Positions 13,401 through 25,400 of a stretch of 64,000 bases of DNA are shown one piece after another; the first letter of the stretch is position 1, and the number at the start of each line of letters is the position of its first letter. Where the stretch lies: contig OY727103.1 in assembly GCA_963402885.1 (NCBI GenBank), positions 622,501 to 686,500 on the forward strand. Reading direction: 5' to 3'. A program made the position numbers and the translations under genes. Source of the DNA: Antedon bifida. Taxonomy: Eukaryota > Echinodermata > Crinoidea > Comatulida > Antedonidae. Under the pieces are notes generated by a model. That model was not told where the DNA came from, made no database searches, and was given only the letters and a program-made list of their open reading frames with translations.

Positions 13401-16400
13401 TGCCATCGGAACTGGGTTTTCCTAATGCAAAAGATAATTATGTGAACTTACATCTGAACAATAATAAAAGAAACAAATGGAGAAAATAACTTATTATAAA
13501 CATACTATACTACAGGCTATTGAAGCCACTAATAGTGATACATTTAAAGAGATAGTGTCCAATTAATAAGCCACTCCACAAGGCCTCTTTGTCAGACCTT
13601 CGTTGTGGAGTATTCAAGAGGACAACCACCAAGTACCAAGTAATAAGATGTACATATTCACATTCAATTTGTTCTCACGGACGAGTAAGACATAATTATT
13701 TGAATTCACCTACATACATATGTCCTGCAGGTCTATTGTTTATAGAATGGTTATCCATCATAGGGAAAAATCAAGACCGTATCTTCATGTCCTTTTCATG
13801 TGCAGTATTTAATGGTCAATAAATATCTACATTTTATACTCAATCAATTTATTTGCATACAAATTAATATACATACTTTCCAACCACATTCTCTGGAAGT
13901 TCAATGACAATCAGATGCCACATGCTGAATTGACCCATGTGATAAATACTGCCCTCTTGGGTGCCCTTTGAAGCAACTTTTCCACACAAACCATCTCCTT
14001 GGTCAGATGGTTTACATACAGGTGTAACTAGTTCCCATTTCATGCCATTGTCGTGTGAATATTGCAAATATACAGGTGCTATATATGCAAATTTTGACAC
14101 GCATCCAACGACAATCTATAAAGACAACAATGTAGATAATGTACATAATTTAAATCAGTAATTTATTCAGTATTATCTTGTCTTATCATGTGAAAAACAG
14201 AAGACAAAGTAACTTACTCTAAACTGAATAACATCACCATTTCCAATATCCACGGCTGTTGTAACAGCTGATCTGTCCCCCTCTGTTCCTCTGAACACCA
14301 AAGCTGGTACTTTTGCTGAGCAATAGTCTGTCTCCACCTCACCATTACTAATACTCATCATGGCTTGATCATTCTAGTGCAAAGATAAACATCATTAAAT
14401 AATCGGTTTCTCTTTAAGTGTTTCTTTAATAAAGTTGTCTCCTGCCTGCTTGGCCATAAAAAACATATATTGCCTTGTTTATTTCGCAGAAAAGTGTCCC
14501 CTTAATAGAGGTTTTCCTTTAATAATGGTATTTCAATGGAGGGGTTCTAATGTAAGTAGCAAGTTTTAAATAACTAATATAAAGGATAAAAACAAAACTA
14601 TTTTGTAAATTAGAATGCTATATTGAGTGAGCTGTTACCTGGCTATTTTGAATGCCTTGGTCATTGCCAATATACACATCATCTAGTGCCCACTGGTCTT
14701 GATCGGCTCCAGAATGCACAGGTTGCCACCATCTGAACCTGCTGCTGACTGTCTTGGCTTTATCAGGTAAAGGTTGGTGAACAAACCTACAGTACAGTAA
14801 ATTACACTCAAATTAATATCATTATTATTTACATTTGTTTGTATGGTGAGGAAATGATAATTATTATTCTTAAACTTAAATTTCACTCAAATTAATATTA
14901 TCACTATTATTTACGTTTGTATGGTGAAGAAATAAATAATATGATATTATTCAACTTATAAAAAAAATGAACATTCAAATCCTTTACTATTGCATGAGAA
15001 CCTAAAGTTCTGTCCACACATCAAACTTTATGTGACAAAAAAAAGTGATGTGCCCATATATGGACATGATGATGTCATATCACTACCATATTTTGGGCAC
15101 ATCACCCCTTTATGTCAAAATAGTTTTAGTGTGAACAGAACTTAAGAAGTAAGATCAAAATAAATTGGTATAAATATCAAAGTTGCTTACTTGGCGTTTT
15201 TGTACTCCTCATAATGAATCTCTAACAACAGTTCCCAGTTGATTCCCCCATTATTTGAATACTGAAGTAGAACACCCTCTTCTCTTCTATTAACGCCGTG
15301 ACAGTTTGTTGTACTGCCCCCTAGCTTGATAGTGAACTGTACAAAGTCGACTGACAATGTGTTTATATCATGACTCACTAACTGACGAACGCCAATCTGA
15401 AAAAGTTAAGTTTAAAAAAAATATAATAATACATACCTCTTTTTTCATTGCGTCATGTTTCATGAGGGTAGCCCATCCAGCAAAGCTGATCATTGGGGCC
15501 CTCGACAATACAATACACACAGTACAAAAATACATATCATAACAATTCAATTATAAAAAACTACTATAAAGATATAAAAAGTGCAATAAAAATGCATAAC
15601 TATTTTAAAATTATTTAAACTCTACTGTATATGACAGCAGATTTTAATTAAACAAAAACATACCTGCGAGAAATATATAGATTGTCCAGATGATATGATG
15701 CCACAACTTGGTCCATTTAGGCCATTTGATATAACCCCTCCATTGATCATGTACCAATCTGATTTCAGTGACCCTTCCTCTTCAAAGTTGTAATCAAATG
15801 ACACTTGTAGCTGGTGGCTTGGGGTACAAAATGGCCCACTGTACAGACCATCACACCTGAAATTGGTGATAACATTTTGTGTTTATTGATAGTCACGATT
15901 CAAGCTACACTCAAGGTAAATTATTTTGTTATTTCAACCATCTTTAAAGAGGGCAACCCTTCCAGTTTAGCCCAGTGGGTTAACTGATATTCAGGGGCCC
16001 TCTTTAATAAAATTAAAATACATCGCAACAATTAACAATAATCATCATAAACATTAAATTAGGAATATCAGATTTTAAAAATAGAATATTTCGATTAAAT
16101 TTATAGAATATTACTTACCTACAAACACCTCTGTCACATGTCCCATGGCCGCTACACATGCGAGGGCACTGTTCACCAATGTAGATGTTATCAATAGCCC
16201 ACGTGTCTAATTGTAAAAAGTCTTGCTGCCGCCAACGGAAACGGGTTGAAGGAGATCTATAACAGATTTTTAATAATTAATTAACAGAATTTAAAAAAAG
16301 CAAAATGGAAAACAAATGAAAAAATGATTAATGCTTAAAAATAAAGAAATTACCTCATATTTGGTGGCAATGGAATGGTAACCCTAGTCCATTCATTGAA

Positions 16401-19400
16401 TGCAGTGTTGTCATAGCAACTAGCACTGTGGTAGTTATCACAACCTGGTTGTCCAGGGAGACATTCAGTTGTCACTAATTGCCAGGTTAATCCATGATTT
16501 GTTGAAAATTCCAGACAAATTTTCCTTTCTAAAAAACAGGATAGATTGACAAAAATAAAGTTGTATACTCTTGAATTTCACAAAAGTTAAAAACGTGACA
16601 AAATGGACATGTCTTACCATTTTTAATAAGTCGGTTTTTATGGCAGTCTACAACCAGTTCAAACTGGATCATATACGTGGCTCCAATTGCTATAGACTGA
16701 GTTTCAACATAGCGCCAACCACCAGCCTCAGAAGATCCATTAAAACTATAAAAAAAAATGATATAGTTTCTGTTTACTGTCCACATTGCAGAATTTGTGT
16801 TTTTCTCATTTTCATATCAATGAGACATATTGATAATGTTTGGTATCCAGTTTAGTCTTGTCTACACTATCAAACTAGTTTGACAAAAATGGGATGTGCC
16901 CAAATATGGTAGTGATGTGCCCAAATACGAGATGACATCATCATGTCCATACTGTATATGGACACATCACATTTTAAATGTTTGATAGTGTAGACAGAGC
17001 TTTAAAGTTTATGCCCAGATTTAACCGTTACCTTAGTGCTTGGTCATGGTTACACACAGGTTTTACTCGTCCAAGGTGAAACGTAAGGGCACTGGCCACA
17101 TTCTCATTATCACTGAAATCTGTGTTGATCGTGTTGCGTAGAACGGAAGTGATACTGATGTCGTCGATGGCCCAAACATCCAGGTTTTGCCCAGAATGCC
17201 TCGGTTGTGTCCAGCGGAAACGACAGAATAGATGTTTGGCACTGTCAGGTAAATGTAGAAGCTCTATCCTAGAAAAGTAAAGTAGTTACTTTAGTATGTT
17301 TTAATGCATGTTTTTAACCTTTTATTTCTAAAAACTAACAGGGCCATATGTAAAACAGGTGCTACAGCTATACCTGATGTGTTTTTATCCTGTATAAACA
17401 TGTTTTAAATAAAAATAAATAAAATAAATAGTGTATTCTTCCAAGACACTGGAATGCCATCATGATTGAACTTTGACCTCCTGGTTTCAAAGATAATCTA
17501 AAAAGCTTGAATATACTACTGTACCTCGGGGTCCTGTTTTCATTGTACAAAACATGCTTCAAGAACGACCACGAAATGCCATTGTTACACGAGTAGTGTA
17601 GTAGGACGCCCTCTGTTGGGTGATCAGGGGGACTGCATGTACCAACAGTGGAATGTGATCCAACACGTACAGTGAACTTCAAGTAGCTGGAATATCAAAT
17701 CAAGAAGTTAAGTGAAAATTAAACAACTTAAAATAAATATTTGTACAGGACTATAAGTGTAGACTCAGTTGTATTTTAAGTGTCTTCTTAAGACACTTAT
17801 TGGTGGTAAGCTATCACTGTGATCTAACATGAAAACCTACAGTAACCCAAAAAGAATTCAATTCAATGAAAACACAAATGTTGGATTGTAATATGGTTTG
17901 CAAAGTAAACATTCAGTGGATCTACATGATCCAAACCATCTAGTATTTAAAATGACGGTGCAGTTTGGCTTGGTCTCTTTGTCATTTACTCAAAGAGCAA
18001 TTAGGTTGAACTCAAAACAAGTTTGCATACTCACTGTGCATCAGTACTGTTCATCTCCACTGTTACAAGCTCTCTAGGCCCATGTTGATTGAACACCAAC
18101 GCCTTACCACTCCCTATCAAGCCACACTCAAAGCCTACAACAGCCCCAGAGTAACGAGTAACACCCATGCTGTACACACTATTGAAGTACTGCTCTAGGC
18201 TGTCCAATCTACGGTTTAGTGGCGCACTACAGTCTGTGCCAGCAAAGTTGGAGTCGCATTGGCATTGACCGGTTGAGCTGCACTTGCCATGTCCAGAACA
18301 CATCTTTGGACAAGTGGCACCAATATATACTGCAATTATGGGGAAAGAAAAATGACAATAGTAGGAAAAAGATGGTCACAGTTTGGATCTATAATTACTT
18401 TAACTTTGCGACTGAACAACGTTCGCGAAAATAAAGGGTGCGCGAAAATCAAAAAATTCCCCACAATATTGTTTAGAGTCGATCAGGTCTATCCCAGGCT
18501 TAGTTATCTAGGCATATCATTACTGTCTAGGCCTTGGTTATATATATTTACTGATGTGACTTACCATCATCAATTGCCCAGTTGGAGCCTTGGTTGTCAG
18601 CCACCTCCTTCCATCTGAACCGGGTTGAACTGGTTAATGCTGCATATGGTAATGGCAATGTAATTCGCTTCCACCTAACAAGAAGAATTAACAGTTAAGC
18701 CCTGTCTACACTATCAAACTAGTTTGACAAAAAAGTGTGATGTGCCCAAATATGGTAGTGATATCATCATGTCCGTATATGTACACATCATATCTTGCTG
18801 TCACCCAAAATTGATAGTGTAGACAGAGCTTAACACAGAGAAAAGAAAATGACCATCCTGTCAGATTTACTGATAAGATAATACATATTAGACACTTGTA
18901 CATTAATTAATACAATTTAAACAACCATACATACGTTTGCTCCGTGTCTTTAGAGACAAAAACTGAGCGATCCGGCGATGGTTCTGTATAACAACGACCA
19001 GGTAGACAGTCTGCCCGGACATAAGACCAGCTTAAGCCATGGTTAGTGGAGAACTCAACATGTATTTCACTGGGATCATGCAGCTCTCCACAGCCTGCGT
19101 GTACGTTAAATTGAAGTAAATGCGTAACCTTGCTTGGTTCAGTTGGCAGAAGATGAATGTTGTCAACAGCCCAGACATTTCTGTTTATGCCCTTATGATG
19201 TTGTTGCGCAATACAAAAACGTGTTGATGTTGTTCGGACACTCGGAGGTACTACGACTGATATTAGTTTAGGGACCTGAAAATAAAGGTCAGGTTAGACT
19301 GTATTGTAATTATATAGAACTATATGGTTATAATATTTGTCAATCTTTAAGAAGAATTTGTTCTTTTGTTATGATAATGGACAAATAAAGCATTTCAGTA

Positions 19401-22400
19401 AATAAAGGTTTCAATCATTGCAATCATTACCCAGTACTTTAAAGTTTCTCTAATCTACCAAAATAATCACAAAAGTGAACTTGCCTTGTAAGTATTATGA
19501 GCTAATGTAGAAAGTTCCACAGAAGAAGAAACCTGACCAGAGACATCGGCAAACACAGACACACTAACATCAGAGGAGTCTGCAGGATCGCATGAACCAC
19601 CACCTATGGTATATGAGGAAGGGCACTAGCTCAATATATAAGAATTCATCAAAGATACGAAAGATACACATGATTGGTTTGTTTACTTGTTGTGCATTAA
19701 ATTTTGTAAATTTATGATCACAAGTCAAGAATAAAAATCATCAGGATTGGACCAAGTAAGTAAGTAAATGAGTAAGTAAATGAGTAAGTAAGTAAGTGAG
19801 TAAATAAGTAAGTAGATAAGTAAGTAGATAAGTAAGGAAGTAACTTAGTAAGTAAGTGAGTAAATAAGTAAGTAAAGTAAGGAAGTACTGTAAATAAGTA
19901 AGTAAGTACAGGAATTTCACTTACCTAAAGTAAAATAGAATCTAATGTTGCCAACCTCCGTAGCATTCATGAATGGTGTGCAGAGTGATCTATTAACTGG
20001 TCCATTAAACACTGCAGCTTTAGCTCCATACACTCTACCACACACATTGCTAATCTCAGCACCGGTGACTACCCACCTACAAGGGTTAAGAACAAATCAA
20101 ATTCAGTGGGTTAAAACATGGAATGGAAACATAACAATGAAACAGCATTGTCATTATTTGGCTTTGGATTTAAAACATATAATTATGTTATATATAAACA
20201 ATTTCATTGGGAGTTCAGTAGCTATGAGTATGATAAATAATGAAAGGAGGCAGAAGTCTGACTCAGGACCTAATTACTGCACTGACATTTACACTTATAC
20301 TACAGTGATATGCTGAACTCAACATTTTCCTACCCAAGTGAATAACACTAACGAAATCCTTGAATGTTTATTGACTTAAGTGAAATATTTATGTAAACTC
20401 TGTCTACACTATCAAACTAGTTTGACATAAAAAGTGTAATGTGCCAAAATATGGTAGTGATATAACATCATCATGTTCATATATGGGCACATCAAATTTG
20501 TTGTCACAAAAGTTTTGATAGTGTAGACAGAGCTTAAAGGAAATAACAATACGTGTGATTGGTGAATATGGCCACTGGTATTAGATTTTGCAGAACATAG
20601 CGGTTTTGGTAGTCAAGCTGTACTACTATTAGTTATCAAAATGAAAGAACTTACCCATTTGGGAAGTTGTAATCAAAGCTCTGTTGTAAGATAGGCTCTG
20701 TACCCTCAACATACAGATTCAAATCTCTGGTTGTTACAGATTGAGTTAGAACATCGGACTGAGTCAGAGAGCCAGACTGAGTCAGAACGTCAGACTGAGT
20801 CAGAACGTCAGACTGAGTCAGAGACTCAGATATGCCACGGAATACCAATGCATTCCCTTCTGAATTGCATTCACTCTACAAAACCAAAAATAAATTAATA
20901 TTGAAGAACATCAGACTGGGCTATTTTAAATCTGAAGATACTAGAACTAGAAGGGAATAAAGTTTTGTCTACACTATCAAACTAGGCCTAGTTTGTGTGT
21001 GATGCAAAAATGATGTCATCATGTCCATAATAATAATAATATTTATTTGGTCGTCAATGTAAAAATAACCAGGAATGAGAATAGGCTAAAGCCAAAACAG
21101 ATTCTGCACTCACTCCATACAAAACAGTTAAGATAAAACCATATACAAGAAAAATACAAGTATTTACCTTAATCACACCATTTGGTAAGAACAACCAATC
21201 ATCCGGATTGACCGGGTCAAAGTTCGCTTCGAGGTGACCTGGTGGGTTAGCAGCATTAATCACAAGGACATTGTCAAGAGCCCAGCAACCTTCGTACGTT
21301 ACGGCATCCATCGCTAGGTCTTGGTTGAAACGAAGACAAATGTCGTCTTGTCGCGCTTCCTTTGGCAGATGAATGATATGCATGATCGCCTCGCTTGTGT
21401 TTATAGGTACTCTGTAAAGATACAAATGTGGGGAATAACTTGTGAGGTGTGAATTGGGGTGAATGGCACATATAATAACCCTTCGTGTTGAGTGCTGCCA
21501 CCAAACAGCACATGCTCATCTGTCCACAACACACCAATAGTATGCACTGCATTCTTTAGACAAAACGACAATACAGTTTCAGGAGAGTTGACTGTATCAA
21601 TCAAAAAAGAAATTCTTAAATTAAGTTGATTTTTAAAAACTTACGGTATTCTAGATATAATTCTCCAATCTCTCTGATCATTGATTGCGTAAGACACTGT
21701 AATGCTGTAGTCATTCACACCTGGCCGACAAGTTCCAACACCTGTAAAAAAAGAATATGCTAATTATTTAAATTGTGCGCAAAAATGATGAAAACATAAC
21801 AATCTGGAGACAGGGTATTATAATAATAATATTTATAAATGTCTCACAGTGCAACATGAAAAGAATAACTATTGAAATAGCTGAGTTTAAGGAGAGATTT
21901 GAATTGAAAAGGGGATGGAACGAGGAAGTTGGTTCAAGATCTCTGTAATTAATAATCTAGTATAAATATTACTGAATATACAATACAATACAGTGTGTAT
22001 TTTGAGTAAACTCACCAATAGCAAACTGTAGCGTAGATGCCGTGCTGGTGTTCAAGTGAACAGTACTCAATTCTCGTGGTCCGTGATCTTTGCAGAACAC
22101 CATAGATTTACCATGCATAATGGTACCACATGTATCGTCTACCTCTCCACCATTAACCTCTGACCTGTTAATAAATGCAACATTGGTATCAACAATTAAA
22201 TATGAGTACAGTAGACTCTCCCAATACCGGACTCTCTGAAAACCGGAAACTCTCCCAAAACCAGACTTTTCTTAAGGATCCAAATTCATTTGTATTTTCT
22301 GTTTGGTTTGGTTTGTCACATTATGTGCTTTCTATATAGTTGTTTAATACCTGGGTCGCATGTTTTTTGTTGATTTTTGTAGACTTTAAATTGAAGTAAA

Positions 22401-25400
22401 TAAATCAGATTATCACTGATGGATTTTATAACATTGTAACTGAATAATAATTTGAATTCCCTTTTAAAATGCTTTTAAATCTTTAAGACAGAATACTTTA
22501 ATGTCAAATGGCCTATTTTGTCTCAGCATTGTAACCAGTTTTAAAACTTGAGCCAGGTATAGACATATTGTATTATACACCAGGGAGATGAGAACCCTCA
22601 AGCAATTCTTGAAGGTCATCAACCTCTATATACAATTTCCAATACATGCCTTGAAACCACAGAAAAAAGTCTGCCAGAAGTTCTAGTTTAACAAGATTGT
22701 ATTAGATGTACTAAATGGAAACATTTGATATGAATTACAATGCAGTCTAGCGGACACATTACAAGTACAGTATTCCGAGTGCAGATAGTGTTTCATACCC
22801 TAGTGTTTCATTATTGGTAAAAAAATTCAGAATTCTCTTTTTAATCTAATAGTTGATGTCTCCACAAGCATTTTTTAATAATAACATTATTAATTTTGTT
22901 TGTTGCACCAGGCACCAGGGGTTGCAAAATAAACCAGAAGCATCTTTGGCTGCTTAAGCATGCCACTTTAACAATATTTTTAACAATAATGTAAACAATT
23001 CCTGCTTGTTGCAAAATTAGCCTGTACTCCAATAGTGCTACATGAGTGATAGATTTAGGTTGCCTTTACAAAGCTGATAAAATGTGACTATACATTGAAA
23101 CTTCATGAAAGAGAGGAATGATTGTTTACTATTGATTGACTGATGATTTTAAAAGGCAGTTCTTTAAAATGAATTTACATATAGATTACATGCAGCATTT
23201 GAACCGTGGAAAAACAACATCTATTAACTAGAGACATTTCTAACAATACCCTGGGGATAAGTAGAATACTTTGTCTCTTCCCTGTGACACGAATAAGGGG
23301 TCAACCAAAAGTAAAATCACCTCTGGGCAATAGAAGACTACTGTCTACAAACACCTACCAAATATAATCGAGGGCAGAGTTCGGGTCTGCTTCAAAATCG
23401 TCTCGTAAAATAACACCGGCGGAATCGATCGTAGCTGCAAAAAGAACAAATCTTCAGACATGTTTATTATTTCAAAAATCGCTACAAGGCATTGGGATAA
23501 ACAATTATTGAACTTAACAACCGTTAGCATATTTTAAAGCTTAATGATAATAATAACAGTTATAATAATGTCCCATTTTATGAAGTATATGTCAAAGTTT
23601 ATAGATATACGATCCAACTTTAGAAATGCTAGCTTTTTAGAAGACATTCTTGAAGTTAGCATTACACTTATTTTAACACTAACAGTGTGAGTACAAAACC
23701 CACCAATTACAGGACAAACTAAACATTCTTTTGAGTTTTAAGTATGTGCTAATTTGGTCATGAGACAAATCCTGGTGGTAGTATAACAAAAATGTTTACC
23801 AAATGATGGACGCGTTGCAGCACCACCTTCACAGATTTCATAAAACATTGTATTTTGTAGCAAAATAGATGAATACGAAAAAATCATGGCTCTGTAGAAA
23901 GAGAGAAAAAAAGAAAATCCATTAATGTTCTAAACATTTTGGCCAATTTAGGCAGCTTAACTTAATTTATACCTTAAGCTCTGTCTACACAATTAAACTA
24001 GTTTGACAAAAAAGTGTGATGTGCTCAAATATGGTAGTGATATAACATCATCATGTCCATGGGCACATTACATTTTTTTGTCAAATAAAGTGTGATAGTG
24101 TAGACAGAGCTTAACTTTACTAGGTTATCACTCCAGTTCTCCAGTATTAGCAACACCTCTTAAGCCTTGGCCTAGAATCTGTGAATCAGAGTATTTTAAT
24201 AAGGTAAGAGGATCAGAAACAGTTTATAAGGATTTACTGATAACTCGGTTTTCAACCTGCAGCTAATAAACACATCTATCAGTAGGACTACTGTATGCAA
24301 AGGTGTTCACCAGCTGATGGTACTGCAGTAGCTGCAGAATTGTGGCAATTTGACTTTAAAAAATTGTCCAATGCAAAACGAAAATGATTCTAAAAAAAGG
24401 GGTGGATGATTTGAAATATAGGAAGTACAGTAGTACGGATTGAAAGACTATCGTCGGATAAACTTGTGATTATTTTAAATTAAACTGTTTTTGTTATGCA
24501 ACATTCCAGAACAAACAATGTTTAAAAACAAAATACATAAATATAAGTCTTATTAACAAACAGTAACAGTTGTATTGCTAGATTTTTAATGGGGGCATAT
24601 TCTATTACTTGATCTCATAGTTATAATCTAGTATTTCATGAAATTTAATCTGTAAACATTTTTATCAGATCAAAATATTTTTGTGTTTATTAATATTTAT
24701 GTTCCCTGAGTTGATTATTTAAATATAGTCTTTAAATCATTTCTTTCAAACAACAAGTGACGAAAGGTTAGGACTATTTAAGTAGCCTATTTCAATGTTT
24801 ATTAAATATTTATGTTTTCTAACTACGAGTTGATAACAATATTTGAGATAATTCTTTGCCAGGCATGAGAATAAAACATGGAATTCTAAAACATGTGTTG
24901 AAGTTTTGAAGAAGTAAGGGGCAGAGGTCAAGTTGTGTTTGTGTGTGGTAAGGGTATAAATCAACTACTTTATGTCAATCTGTTTGTCATTTGGTATAGG
25001 GTAATAGATGAGGTATATAGCCCCATTAACCCCTAGCAAGGTGGGATAGGGAGAACAAAATCAACACATTGATAAAGATATATATATATAAACATATATA
25101 AAAGGGTAGGGCTAGTGTTGCCCGAAAGCTCTGCTAATTTTTCTGGCTGTTTTACTTTTTCGTTTTGATTTAGCTTTTCGCTTTTTTTTTTTGTATCTCT
25201 ATTGAGATCCAGCCACTGATACCCACAGCATTGTCATTTTTTCGGTAATTTGCCTTTGGATTAATATTATATAAAAGGTATACATTTTTTAACATAAAAA
25301 AAAAGAAAGAAGTAAAGTGATAATTCAGAATGCTTGACATAACCTGAAGTAATTAATGCTTAGTACATTGAGACTATTTTACGGAAAATAAAAAAAATGT

